A stretch of DNA of 34,924 nt from JAJXWB01 sp047605445 (GCA_047605445.1 JASGFP010000027.1:1-34924), one strand, 5' to 3'. Counted from the first letter of the stretch, positions 15,215-23,765 are shown. Numbers and translations: made by a program. Notes: generated by a model from the letters alone, not told the origin.

Positions 15215-16657
15215 ATGGGGCGCGACATTCTGCAGACGGGAACTTATGTCGACGGTTTTCTCGTGGGTGAGAAGCTGCATGTCGGCGGCATGGCCTCGCT
15301 CTGGCGCGTCACGCGCGACGACATCGATTTTCCGATCATCCTCAAGACGCCGCTGATTCTCGACGGCGACGACGCGACCGCCATCGTCGGCTTCGAAATG
15401 GAGCAGATGATCCTGCCGCATCTCAGCGGCCCGCACGCCCCGCGCTGCGTGGCTGTCGGCGATTTTTCGCGGCAGCCCTTCATCGTGATGGAATATATCG
15501 AGGGCGTCTCGCTCCTTCCGGAATTCGAGACCGCGCCCGTGTCGATCGAACGTGTGCGCGATCTCGGCGCGCGCGTGGCCACCGCCATAGACGCGCTGCA
15601 CCGCCAGCATGTCATCCATCTCGACATCAAGCCGTCCAACATCATCCTGCGCACGACGGGCGAGGCCGCGCTGATCGACTTCGGCCTGTCGCGGCACGAG
15701 CAATTGCCGGATCTGCTGGCGGAAGAATTTCGGCTGCCGATGGGCACCGGCCCCTATATTTCGCCAGAGCAGGTGCGCGGACTGCGCTCCGACCCGCGCT
15801 CGGACATCTTCTCGCTCGGCGTGCTGCTCTATCATCTGGCGACCGGCGAGCGGCCCTTCGGCTTTCCGCATTCCCGCCGCGCGCTGCGCACGCGCCTGTG
15901 GCGCGATCCCGTGCCGCCGCGCGCAATCCGTCCGGAAATCCCGGAATGGCTGCAGGAGATCATCCTGCGCTGTCTCGAGCCGGATCCGGGCAAGCGCCAT
16001 CCGACGGCCGCGCAGCTCGCTTTCGATCTCACGCATGTCGACGACGTGCGCGTCACCGAACGCGGACGGCGCATGGAGCGGGATTCGCTGCTGACCGCAT
16101 GGAAGCGCCGCTGGAAGACGCCCTTCGGACAGGTCGCGCCGGCGGCCCAGATCGCCGAGCAGATTTCGGCGGCGCCCATCGTCGCCGTCTGCGTCGATCT
16201 CGACGCGAATGTCGCGCTGACCACGGCCTTGCGCGACACGGTCTCGCGCATCCTGCAGGCCATGCCCGGCGCACGGCTCGCCTGCCTCAACATCCTGCGG
16301 CTCAACCGCATCGGCATCAATTACGCGCTCGATTCCGAGGGCCATAACATCCACGTCAATCGGCTCGTGGAACTGAAGGAATGGGCGCGTCCGCTCGACC
16401 GGCATGACGTGCGCTTGACGTTCCATGTGCTCGAGGCGGCCGATGTCGCGGGCGCGCTGGCCGACTACGCCCGCGCCAATCGCGTCGACCAGATCGTGAT
16501 CGGCGCGCGGGGTTCGTCCGCGGTCCGCCGATTCCTCGGCTCCGTTTCCTCGCGCGTGGTGGCCGAGGCGCCGTGCACGGTCACGGTCGTGCGCGCGCCC
16601 GCGCAGGCGGGGCAGGGCGATGACGCGGAGGAGTCCGCCGACGCCGAACAGACGTAG
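15215..16657 (+). CDS. serine/threonine protein kinase fused to a C-terminal universal stress protein domain
   Basis: A 480-residue two-domain protein. The kinase (about 15-275) has a glycine loop GEKLHVGGMAS (18-28), Lys44, Glu61, HLDIK (135-139, Asp137), DFG (155-157) and GPYISPEQ for the APE region, so all residues for catalysis are present. After a basic linker (about 283-315), residues 320-460 form a USP domain ending in GARGSSAVRRFLGSVS (430-445), an ATP-binding USP motif with one residue fewer than the usual spacing. The last 20 residues are acidic. No membrane segment or extracellular sensor domain is seen, unlike PknB-type kinases, so the USP part probably supplies the sensing. It lies 16 bp after the phosphoesterase gene. 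Confidence 0.88.
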   Translation: MGRDILQTGTYVDGFLVGEKLHVGGMASLWRVTRDDIDFPIILKTPLILDGDDATAIVGFEMEQMILPHLSGPHAPRCVAVGDFSRQPFIVMEYIEGVSLLPEFETAPVSIERVRDLGARVATAIDALHRQHVIHLDIKPSNIILRTTGEAALIDFGLSRHEQLPDLLAEEFRLPMGTGPYISPEQVRGLRSDPRSDIFSLGVLLYHLATGERPFGFPHSRRALRTRLWRDPVPPRAIRPEIPEWLQEIILRCLEPDPGKRHPTAAQLAFDLTHVDDVRVTERGRRMERDSLLTAWKRRWKTPFGQVAPAAQIAEQISAAPIVAVCVDLDANVALTTALRDTVSRILQAMPGARLACLNILRLNRIGINYALDSEGHNIHVNRLVELKEWARPLDRHDVRLTFHVLEAADVAGALADYARANRVDQIVIGARGSSAVRRFLGSVSSRVVAEAPCTVTVVRAPAQAGQGDDAEESADAEQT

Positions 16658-16722
16658 AATTGCGCAGCGTGGATCGTTATAGTCCGCGCTCGTCGCGCAT
16701 GTTCACAAGAGCCTGGTCCGTC

Positions 16723-16935
16723 ATGAACCGTTTCGAACGCCCCACGCCGGCCGCCCAGGAGGCGGAGGTCGAATATCTCGACGGCGATATTCGCGTGCGC
16801 CGCCCGGGCGCCTACGTGCGCTGCGCGGCGACGGGCGAGCCCATTCCGCTGGAAGACCTGCGCTACTGGAACGTCGATCTTCAGGAAGCCTATGCGAGCC
16901 CGGAAGCGAAACTGAAGCGCCTCGGCCGGGGCTGA
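16723..16935 (+). CDS. DUF2093 family small protein
   Basis: A 70-residue protein starting MNRFERPTPAAQEAEVEYLDG and containing RPGAYVRCAATGEPIPLEDLRYW and QEAYASPEAKLKR. This pattern is diagnostic for DUF2093, a small conserved alphaproteobacterial family of unknown function. The start at 16723 reproduces the family N terminus; extension upstream to a TTG adds unrelated sequence. It follows the kinase gene by 65 bp on the same strand and converges with lpxK, beside which it commonly occurs. A single cysteine (about residue 38) is present and no signal peptide. Confidence 0.85.
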   Translation: MNRFERPTPAAQEAEVEYLDGDIRVRRPGAYVRCAATGEPIPLEDLRYWNVDLQEAYASPEAKLKRLGRG

Positions 16936-16946
16936 GCGGCAATCCA

Positions 16947-17948
16947 CTAGGGTCTGGCGCGCGCGAGCGCATCCGCCAGCAACGCCGCCACGGCCGTATC
17001 GTCCTCGAATAATATCCGCACCGAAACTGCGAATGGCGCGGGCGCGCCTTCGGGCAGGACGGGCAGCCGCATGGCGTCTTTGCGCGTCGTCACGAGCGTC
17101 GCGCTTTTCGTGCGCGCGAGTTCCGCAAGTTCTGCAATGTCGGCTGGGCGATAGGGATAGTGATCCGAAAAGGCGCGGCGCGCCACGATGCGCGCGTCGA
17201 TCTCGTCCAGCGTGCGAAAGAACTTGTCCGGCAGGCCGATGCCGGCGAAGGCGACGACGTCGCGCCCCGCCAGCGCGCGCGCGCTTTCATCCGGTACGAG
17301 ACGCGCGCGAAGAATTTTCACGCCAGCCTTCGTCGCCTGCGCGGCGACCCGCTCCCCCGCCGCGCCCGCGCCGACGATTGCGACCGCCTGCACATGGGGC
17401 AATTGCGCCGCCAGCGGCGCGCGCAGCGGGCCTGCCGGCAGGCACTGGCCGTTGCCGACGCCGGTTGCGCCATCGACGACGGCGATCGCCAGATCGGGCT
17501 CGATATGACGGCTCTGCAATCCGTCGTCGAGAACGAGAACGCTCGGCGCAACCGCCGCGACGGCGAGCGTCGCGGCGACGGCGCGGTCCTGCCCAACGAA
17601 GGTCGGCGCGACCTCGGAAAGCAGCAGCGCCTCGTCGCCGACCTGCTCTGCGCTCTGACCTTGAACACGAAGCACGCCGTTGCGCACGGCGCTGCCGCCA
17701 TAGCCGCGCGACACGCAGGCGGGGTTTTCGCCGCGCGCCTGCAGCAAGCGCGCGATTTCCAGCGCGACCGGCGTCTTGCCGGCGCCGCCGGCGACGAAAT
17801 TGCCGACGACGATGACCGGCGCGCCGGCGCGCGCGCCGGGCCGCCGCATCCGCCGCGCGGCGATTGCGCCACAGAGCGCGCCGAGCGGCGACAGGAGAAG
17901 CGCGATGGCGTTCGGCCGCGACGCCTGCCAGAAGCCGGGCGCCTTCAC
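16947..17948 (-). CDS. lpxK: LpxK, tetraacyldisaccharide 4'-kinase
   Basis: A 333-residue inner-membrane-associated P-loop kinase that phosphorylates the 4' position of the lipid A precursor. It begins KAPGFWQAS, with a hydrophobic N-terminal helix (about 13-30), then the Walker A GNFVAGGAGKT at 49-59 and DDGLQ after a hydrophobic strand. Length is typical. The start is a GTG at 17948 overlapping the waaA stop as GTGA, so translation is coupled to waaA. Products of both genes act consecutively in Kdo2-lipid A assembly. Confidence 0.93.
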   Translation of the reverse strand: MKAPGFWQASRPNAIALLLSPLGALCGAIAARRMRRPGARAGAPVIVVGNFVAGGAGKTPVALEIARLLQARGENPACVSRGYGGSAVRNGVLRVQGQSAEQVGDEALLLSEVAPTFVGQDRAVAATLAVAAVAPSVLVLDDGLQSRHIEPDLAIAVVDGATGVGNGQCLPAGPLRAPLAAQLPHVQAVAIVGAGAAGERVAAQATKAGVKILRARLVPDESARALAGRDVVAFAGIGLPDKFFRTLDEIDARIVARRAFSDHYPYRPADIAELAELARTKSATLVTTRKDAMRLPVLPEGAPAPFAVSVRILFEDDTAVAALLADALARARP

Positions 17949-19219
17949 GTTGCGGCCCCGCGGGCAAGAATCGGTTCGACCGCCTGCATCGCCATTCGCG
18001 TCGCGCCGCTCAGTCGCTCGACCGTGGCGGCGGCCGCCCGCGCCATCGCGCGCGCCTGTGCGGGATCGGCGAACAGCGCCGCGAGCCGGCCTGCAAGTTC
18101 GGTCGCATCGTGCACGCAGGCGCCCCCGCCGGACGCATCGAGCATCGCATAGGCGTCGACGAAATTGTCCACGTCCGGCCCGTGCAGGATCGCCGCGCCG
18201 AGTTTCGCCGGTTCGATCGGGTTCTGCCCGCCGCCCGCGACCAGCGACTTGCCGACGAAGACGATGGACGCCAGCCGATACCACAGGCCCATCTCGCCGA
18301 ACGTATCGGCGACGAACACATCGCAGTCTCGGGAAATCGTCTCGCCCGCGCTACGCAAGGCTGTGCGCGCGCCGGTCGTGCGCGCCAGCCCGGCGATGTC
18401 GCGGCCGCGGCGGGCGTTGCGTGGCGCGACGATAGTCATGAGATCGGGAAAGCGCAGGCGCAGGATGCTGTGTGCGGCGAGGCAGAATTCCTCCTCGCCC
18501 TCATGGGTGGAAGCTGCGACCCACACCGGGCGACCGCCGAGCGCCGCGGAAAACTGCGCGAGTTCCTCGGGCCGCGCGGGCGGGGGCGCGACGTCGTATT
18601 TGAGATTGCCTGATATCGTCACGCGCGGCGCGCCGAGACTTTCGAAGCGTGCGGCGTCCTGCGCGCCTTGCGCGAATATCCGCTCGAACGCGCCCAGCAA
18701 TTCGCGCGCCGTCGCGGGCGCGCGCCGCCAGCGTTCGACGGAGCGTTCGGACATGCGCGCGTTGACGAGAAACAGCGGCGCGCCGCGTCGGCGCGTTTCC
18801 AAAATGAGGTTGGGCCAGATCTCGCTTTCCGCGAAGATCGCGGCGTCCGGCCGCCAATGATCGAGAAAGCGCCGCGCGAACGAGGGTCCGTCGAGCGGGA
18901 CGAATTGATGGATGGCGCCGGGCGGCAGGCGGTCGCCGACGACGCGCGCCGAAGTCGCCGTGCCTGTCGTCGCCAAAGCATGCGCGCCGCTGCGCGCGAT
19001 AGCCTCGATCAGCGGCAGCAGCGCCAGCCCCTCGCCGATGCTCGCCCCGTGCAGCCAGACAAGCGGGCCCGCGGGCCGGGCGATGCGCGCGCGTCCCATA
19101 CGCTCGGCGAGGCGGGAAACGTCTTCCCTGTCCTGCGCGGCCCGGCGCGCGAGAAAACGCGGCGCGAGCGGCTCGAGAAGCCGGCCCGCTGTGCGATAGA
19201 GCAGGAGCGCCGCTGTCAT
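17945..19219 (-). CDS. waaA: WaaA, 3-deoxy-D-manno-octulosonate (Kdo) transferase
   Basis: A 424-residue GT-B glycosyltransferase that adds Kdo from CMP-Kdo to lipid IVA. An N-terminal hydrophobic anchor (about 1-12) is followed by WLHGASIGEG, where Glu63 corresponds to the general base. FAESEIWPN and the C-terminal GGGQNPIEPAKLGAAI complete the family signature. It sits third in a minus-strand run: cysQ-like, DUF4170, waaA, lpxK. The TGA overlaps the GTG of lpxK. Confidence 0.94.
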   Translation of the reverse strand: MTAALLLYRTAGRLLEPLAPRFLARRAAQDREDVSRLAERMGRARIARPAGPLVWLHGASIGEGLALLPLIEAIARSGAHALATTGTATSARVVGDRLPPGAIHQFVPLDGPSFARRFLDHWRPDAAIFAESEIWPNLILETRRRGAPLFLVNARMSERSVERWRRAPATARELLGAFERIFAQGAQDAARFESLGAPRVTISGNLKYDVAPPPARPEELAQFSAALGGRPVWVAASTHEGEEEFCLAAHSILRLRFPDLMTIVAPRNARRGRDIAGLARTTGARTALRSAGETISRDCDVFVADTFGEMGLWYRLASIVFVGKSLVAGGGQNPIEPAKLGAAILHGPDVDNFVDAYAMLDASGGGACVHDATELAGRLAALFADPAQARAMARAAAATVERLSGATRMAMQAVEPILARGAAT

Positions 19220-19270
19220 CGACCCTGCGGATCGAACCGCTGGTTCATCGGCGCCCCCCAGATCGTTGCG

Positions 19271-19501
19271 TCAGCCGTGCGCGGGATCGAGCATGCGGTG
19301 CAGATGTACGATGAAATAGCGCATATGCGCATTGTCCACCGTCGCCTGCGCCTTGGCCTTCCAGACGGCGTGCGCGGCGGCGTAGTTGGGATAGAGGCCG
19401 ACGAGTTCGACCTTGTCGAGATCCTTGAATTCCACGCCGTCGAGATTGACCAGTTCGCCGCCGAGAACGAGATGCGGCAATTGCTTTGCGGGTTCCGTCA
19501 T
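19271..19501 (-). CDS. DUF4170 family small protein
   Basis: A 76-residue soluble protein with LPHLVLGGELVNLDG, VGLYPNYAAAHAVWKAKAQ and a His-rich end (FIVHLHRMLDP). This is the pattern of DUF4170, a small alphaproteobacterial family that commonly lies between a CysQ-like phosphatase gene and waaA, as here. Function unknown. The gaps to its neighbours are 38 and 51 bp, so it is probably part of the lipid A/Kdo transcript. Confidence 0.8.
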   Translation of the reverse strand: MTEPAKQLPHLVLGGELVNLDGVEFKDLDKVELVGLYPNYAAAHAVWKAKAQATVDNAHMRYFIVHLHRMLDPAHG

Positions 19502-19539
19502 GTCTGCGCCTTGTCGAGAGGTCGGGGCGGGCGTTTCCG

Positions 19540-20349
19540 TTATTGCGCGCGCGCGAAGGCGGCGAGAAGTTCGGGATGTGAGGCCGCGGAGGCGGCGGCC
19601 AGCGCGCCGTGCTTGAGTTCGCGCCTGTTGTAGCGCGGCCGCGCGCCGTCCAGTCCGGCGAGCAGGCCGCCGGCTTCATGCAGGATCAGGTCGGCTGCCG
19701 CAATATCCCAGTCGTGCGAATTGGCCGACGACAGCGCGCCCTCGATGGCGCCTTCCGCAACCTTGGCGAAGCGCACGGCAAGCGAGGGAATCTTCGGAAC
19801 CACGCTCATTTCCAGCGCGCGCGCGACCTTGCCCGACGAGGGCTGCGGCCCCGCGAGGCGTCCGCCCGCTAGGCGCGAATCCGACGAAAGGTTGAGACGT
19901 TCGCCGTTCAGCCAGGCGCCGCCGCCGGCCGCCGCAAAATAGCGGTCGCCCGCCGCCGGCGCGGCGATGGCGCCCGCGATCGGACGGCCGTCGCGCACAA
20001 GCGCGACCGAAACGCTCCAGCGCGTGTCGCCTTCCGTAAAGCCGCGCGTGCCGTCGATCGGATCGACCACCAGCACGGTCTCGCGCGTCAGCCGCGCATC
20101 CGAATCGACCGTTTCCTCCGAGAGCCAAGCCGCTTCGGGAAACAGCGCCTGCAGCCTTTCCGCCAGATATTTGTCGACGGCGAAATCGGCCTCCGTCACA
20201 GGCGAGCCGCCCTGCTTGTAGTCGGTGCGGGCCGAGGTCTTTTCGCCCGGCCGGAACCAGCGCATTGCGATCTCGCCGGCTTCCGCCGCGACCAGGTCGA
20301 GCGTGCGGGCGATGTCGAGCAGCGACAGATCGGCGGCGGGAAGGGACAT
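19540..20349 (-). CDS. CysQ-like 3'(2'),5'-bisphosphate nucleotidase / inositol monophosphatase family
   Basis: A 269-residue Mg-dependent, Li-sensitive-type phosphatase. It has the metal sites LSEET (76-80), VVDPIDGTRGF (94-104, with Asp96 and Asp99) and HDWDIAAADLIL near residue 215, all present. Members hydrolyse 3'-phosphoadenosine 5'-phosphate or inositol phosphates, and the sequence alone does not settle which. The ATG at 20349 gives the expected N terminus; the longer frame adds a charged Arg/Pro leader. It heads the DUF4170-waaA-lpxK run and is divergent from the cytochrome gene. Confidence 0.87.
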   Translation of the reverse strand: MSLPAADLSLLDIARTLDLVAAEAGEIAMRWFRPGEKTSARTDYKQGGSPVTEADFAVDKYLAERLQALFPEAAWLSEETVDSDARLTRETVLVVDPIDGTRGFTEGDTRWSVSVALVRDGRPIAGAIAAPAAGDRYFAAAGGGAWLNGERLNLSSDSRLAGGRLAGPQPSSGKVARALEMSVVPKIPSLAVRFAKVAEGAIEGALSSANSHDWDIAAADLILHEAGGLLAGLDGARPRYNRRELKHGALAAASAASHPELLAAFARAQ

Positions 20350-20494
20350 GATCGGGTCGTAGGGCCGGCCAGCCTGCGACGCAAGCGCAGGCGGGCGCGA
20401 ATTTTCGGAATTTGGCGCGCTCGCGCCCCGCTCTTGTTGCCGCTGGCGCGGGCGCCTAGCATTCGGCGACGACGACTCGCTGGGCAAGAGAGAG

Positions 20495-21457
20495 ATGATT
20501 CGGACCTCCCGGGCGCTGGCCGGCGCGGGCCTTCTGCTTCTGGCGCCCCTCGCATGCGCTGCGGCCGAGCCGCCCCCGCCCTGGGCCTATCCGCTGCTCG
20601 ACCCCTCAGTGAAGGCCCCGCTGGACGACGGGACGAAGCTGCGGCTCGAAGGGAGCGCAGCGGCCTACACCCACACAGAACTTTACGACGTGTTCCTGGC
20701 GGCCGACTGGTTTCCCGGCGACCATCCGCAGATGCCGGACATCGTTGCGCGCGGCCGCAAGCCGGAGGTCCGGGCCTGCGGCATGTGCCACCAGCCGAAC
20801 GGTCAGGGGCGGCCGGAAAACGCCGCGCTCGCCGGCCTGCCGGCGGACTATATCGTGCGGCAGATGGCGGATTTTCGGGACGGCAAGCGGACCAGCGCTG
20901 TCCCGCAGGCCGGCCCGCAGCTCCGCATGCGGGCGACGGCGGCCCACGCCACCGAGGCCGAGGCGCAGACAGCGGCGGCCTATTTTTCTTCCATCCCCTA
21001 CAAGCGCTGGGTCCGGGTGGTCGAAACCGAGATTGCGCCGAGGACCGAAGTGATCTTCGGCTCGCTGCGCGCGCGGAGCGCAGGCGGCGGCAGCGAACCG
21101 ATCGGCCAGCGCATCATCGAAATCCCCGAGGATATGCGCGCAGTCGAACTGCATGATCCGCGCGCCGGCTTCATCGCCTACGTCCCGCCGGGGGCGATCA
21201 AGCGCGGCGAGCAACTGGCGGCGGGCGGCGGCGACCGGCCCGCCTGCGCCGCCTGCCACGGCGAAGGCCTGCACGGGCTCGATTCGGCGCCGCCGATCGC
21301 CGGCCGCTCGACCGTCTATCTGGTCCGCCAGCTCTACGACTTTCAGAGCGGCGCCCGCTCTGGCGCGATGTCGGAGCTGATGAAGCCCGTGGTCGAGGGT
21401 CTGACGCCCGCCGATTTCGTGGCGCTCGCGGCCTATGTCGCCTCACGCGATCCCTGA
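20495..21457 (+). CDS. exported dihaem c-type cytochrome
   Basis: A 320-residue protein with an N-terminal signal peptide (about 1-24, ending ACAAA/E) and two c-type haem sites, CGMCH at 95-99 and CAACH at 251-255, so two class I cytochrome c domains in the periplasm. The 150 residues between contain WVRVVETEIAPRTEV, and the first domain is preceded by an unusual 70-residue lead (YTHTELYDVFLAADWFPGDHP). Several Met residues after each haem could be axial ligands. The electron partner is unknown, and no oxidase or dehydrogenase gene is adjacent. Divergent from the CysQ-like gene, with 145 bp between. Confidence 0.9.
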   Translation: MIRTSRALAGAGLLLLAPLACAAAEPPPPWAYPLLDPSVKAPLDDGTKLRLEGSAAAYTHTELYDVFLAADWFPGDHPQMPDIVARGRKPEVRACGMCHQPNGQGRPENAALAGLPADYIVRQMADFRDGKRTSAVPQAGPQLRMRATAAHATEAEAQTAAAYFSSIPYKRWVRVVETEIAPRTEVIFGSLRARSAGGGSEPIGQRIIEIPEDMRAVELHDPRAGFIAYVPPGAIKRGEQLAAGGGDRPACAACHGEGLHGLDSAPPIAGRSTVYLVRQLYDFQSGARSGAMSELMKPVVEGLTPADFVALAAYVASRDP

Positions 21458-21610
21458 TTGCGGATTTCGATCGAATTTGATCCTTTCGCTTCAGCCGGCG
21501 TCGACCAAGCCTTTGGGTTTACGGGGATTTCACCCTGCATCTTAGGGCTTTGGGCTCGTTGGCGGCGCCAGGATCGCGGACAAGACGCTTGCTCTTGTTC
21601 CGAGGTTTCA

Positions 21611-22015
21611 ATGTCCGCTCTTGCTGCAACGACCACCGCCCGCATCGACTGGCAGGGCCTGGCCATCGGCGTGGAGGAACGCGACGGCCGGTTCCTGTAT
21701 CGCGTCCGCATGGTCCATGCGGATCCGCTTCAGGCCGCGACGCTCATCCAGACTGAGGACGAGCGCGAGGCGGTCGCCGCCTGGCGCTACTGGAGCGCGA
21801 GCCTGCGCCTGCCGCGCCTGGTCGAGCGCGCGCCCGGCGATTTTCACGCGATGGAATGGAATTGCGGCGCGCTGGTCGTGCGCGCCCGCGCGGCGCGCCG
21901 GCGCGGATCGCCGCTGTTCGGACGCCGGCCGGCCCGCAGCGCTATCCGCAAAATGGGCGATAAGGGCGCGATGCCGGTCCACGCCGGCGAGCGCGAGATC
22001 ATCGCGCGCAACTGA
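21611..22015 (+). CDS. DUF6101-like protein
   Basis: A 134-residue soluble protein with FLYRVRMVHADPLQAATLI, then AVAAWRYWSASLRLPRLVE, and a basic C-terminal region SPLFGRRPARSAIRK. This resembles the DUF6101 family of Hyphomicrobiales, recalled by pattern and not searched. The ATG at 21611 has GAGG six bases upstream. The 153 bp before it hold nothing I can identify, although the base composition is lower in GC there. It ends one base before the convergent ubiA stop. Confidence 0.6.
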   Translation: MSALAATTTARIDWQGLAIGVEERDGRFLYRVRMVHADPLQAATLIQTEDEREAVAAWRYWSASLRLPRLVERAPGDFHAMEWNCGALVVRARAARRRGSPLFGRRPARSAIRKMGDKGAMPVHAGEREIIARN

Positions 22016-22954
22016 TCAGGCCGCGAAAGCCGCAGCCATATAGCCCGCAAACAGCAGCAGACCCGCGTTGCGGTTCGACCGGAACAGCGCCAGCGCGCGA
22101 TCCTTGTCGTCCGCCTCGATTGTCGCTACCTGCCACGCGCAATGGGCTGCAAAGGCCGCCACGCCCGCATAGGCCAGCGGCGAAACGCCCGAGAGGTGGA
22201 CGGCGAGCGCCGACAGGCCAGTCGAGATGGCATACATCAGGCCGACCGCGCCGCGCACATGGTCGCCAAACAGCCGCGCCGTGGAGCGCACGCCGGCGAT
22301 GGCGTCGTCGCGGATGTCCTGTAGCGCGTAGATCGTGTCGTAGCCGATGGTCCAGAAGATCGCCGCCGCATAGACGAGCACGGCGGGCGCGGCGAGCGAT
22401 CCGAAAACCGCCGCCCAGCCCATCAGTCCGCCCCAGGCGAAGGCCAGCCCCAGCACCGCCTGCGGCCAGGACGTGATGCGCTTCATGAAGGGATACACGA
22501 GCACGATCCCCAGCGATGCGAAGCCGAGCGCGATCGTGAAGGGATCGCGGAAGGCGAGCAGCACGGCGAGCCCGACGAGGCATTGCAGGACGATGAAGAC
22601 CTTCGCCTGCGCCGGCGTTACGCGGCCGGAGGGCAGGGGACGTCCGCGCGTCCGCTCCACCTGCGCGTCGATCCTGCGGTCGACGAGATCGTTATAGGTC
22701 GAGCCCGCGCCGCGCATGGCGATGGCGCCGATCAGGAACAGCAGGAGATGCAGGTAGCGCGGGCCGCCGCCGGCCGCAGCAGCCGCCAGCGCGCTCGATT
22801 CCCAGCAAGGGAGCAGCAGCAGCCACCAGCCGATCGGCCTGTCGATGCGGGCGAGCTGGACGTAAGGCGTGGCCCAGGCCGGCGCGAAACGCAGCGCGGG
22901 GTGGCGGGCGACGGAATCGGGAAGAAGGTGCGGGTCGCTCTGGGTCGAACTCAC
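22016..22954 (-). CDS. ubiA: UbiA, 4-hydroxybenzoate polyprenyltransferase
   Basis: A 312-residue integral membrane prenyltransferase of ubiquinone synthesis, with about eight or nine hydrophobic helices. The first Asp-rich motif is NDLVDRRID at 88-96, followed by ERTRGRPLPSG, and the second is YDTIYALQDIRDD at 205-217. Both bind Mg-prenyl diphosphate. The start is a GTG at 22954 that overlaps the TGA of the secreted-protein gene as GTGA; a GTG one codon earlier is equally possible. The longer frame upstream lies inside that other gene and is not family-like. Confidence 0.94.
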   Translation of the reverse strand: MSSTQSDPHLLPDSVARHPALRFAPAWATPYVQLARIDRPIGWWLLLLPCWESSALAAAAAGGGPRYLHLLLFLIGAIAMRGAGSTYNDLVDRRIDAQVERTRGRPLPSGRVTPAQAKVFIVLQCLVGLAVLLAFRDPFTIALGFASLGIVLVYPFMKRITSWPQAVLGLAFAWGGLMGWAAVFGSLAAPAVLVYAAAIFWTIGYDTIYALQDIRDDAIAGVRSTARLFGDHVRGAVGLMYAISTGLSALAVHLSGVSPLAYAGVAAFAAHCAWQVATIEADDKDRALALFRSNRNAGLLLFAGYMAAAFAA

Positions 22955-23400
22955 AACGGTCCGTGCGGCAGCTGCTGCACCTGCTGACCCATGCCGCCGC
23001 CCTGCGCCTGCTGCTGGGCGGCCTGCTTCTTCATTTTCTCGATCTTGGCGGCGATGCCGCAAGCCTGGCCGGCGGTCTTGGCGAATTGCGCGCGCTGCTG
23101 CTTGGCGCCGTCCACGAAATTATCCGGGATCTGGCACCATTCCTTGTTCTTCTCGAAATAGGCGACGGTCTCGGTCATGATGCTGGTCAGCGAGCGGAAT
23201 TTCGGGCAGGCGGCGCCGGGATCGAGCTGCTTCTTGCCGCCCTTCTGCATGCCCTTGAGCTGGGCGACGACCGAGTCGCGGCGCTTCATGTAGCCCTGAA
23301 TGTCGGTCTGGCAGTCGGCGAGCGCCGGGGCGGACGACAGCAGGACGAACACGCCGGAGGCGAGCGAAAGGACGCGCAGGGAAGGCGGTACAGAGAACAT
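22951..23400 (-). CDS. small secreted cysteine-containing protein of unknown function
   Basis: A 149-residue protein. Residues 1-28 are a clear signal peptide (cleavage ALA/DC). The mature part is helical, with four cysteines (30, 65, 89, 114) that could form two disulphides, a Lys-rich helix at 117-126 and a Gln/Gly-rich tail. I do not recognise a family. An AAGG lies before the ATG at 23400. It is translationally coupled to ubiA by the GTGA overlap, though a periplasmic protein and a quinone enzyme have no evident link. Confidence 0.75.
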   Translation of the reverse strand: MFSVPPSLRVLSLASGVFVLLSSAPALADCQTDIQGYMKRRDSVVAQLKGMQKGGKKQLDPGAACPKFRSLTSIMTETVAYFEKNKEWCQIPDNFVDGAKQQRAQFAKTAGQACGIAAKIEKMKKQAAQQQAQGGGMGQQVQQLPHGPL

Positions 23401-23424
23401 GATCCAACCTTTTCGAGAGGCGGC

Positions 23425-23454
23425 TTTTTAGCAAGTCCTACCTGCCGTCGGCAA
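23425..23454 (-). promoter_or_regulatory. candidate promoter of the secreted-protein/ubiA pair
   Basis: On the minus strand an extended -10, TGCTAAAAA (hexamer 23430-23425), lies 18 bp downstream of TTGCCG (23454-23449). The start codon is 25 bases further on. It is the best match in the gap but not a strong consensus. Confidence 0.4.
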
Positions 23455-23594
23455 GGCGGCGCCGCCCATCCCGAACCACAGCAAATGGGCGGCATTGCGG
23501 CGCGCCGGCGCCGCACCCGGTCTGATACGTTGGTTCAATGGGCGTCTCGGTGATAGAAAATAGAACAAAAACAATACTCTATATCATAGACCAC

Positions 23595-23628
23595 TATCCT
23601 TGACAGGATATGGGCCCGCCAATATGGT
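23595..23628 (+). promoter_or_regulatory. promoter of the F0 ATP synthase operon, with a dyad over the -35
   Basis: TTGACA at 23600-23605 and TATGGT at 23623-23628 are separated by 17 bp. The preceding 50 bases (23548-23598) are strikingly AT-rich for this genome and could serve as an UP element. The -35 lies inside a hairpin-like dyad, TATCCT (23595-23600) and AGGATA (23605-23610). The rest of the 365-bp gap (23401-23765) holds GC-rich small palindromes near 23440-23470 and a leader of about 130 bases before atpI. Confidence 0.65.
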
Positions 23629-23765
23629 GCGCGCGTTTTCGAAGGGCGTGATCGTCTCGATCCGCGTCGATTCCCTGCATATTCGGCAATTCGGCCGGAT
23701 CGAACCGCCACCGGCGGCGGGCTCCCGGATCGCGCCGGGACCCGAAAGCCCCGGTGGAGGCGGAT

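Noticed and set aside
15215..16657. Kinase-USP gene as part of an antiphage defence system
   Set aside because: No nuclease, transposase, restriction or other defence gene lies nearby, and neighbours are core genes.
18668..19633. 321-residue plus-strand frame opposite waaA and DUF4170
   Set aside because: Arg-rich shadow of two recognised genes, with no motif or start signal.
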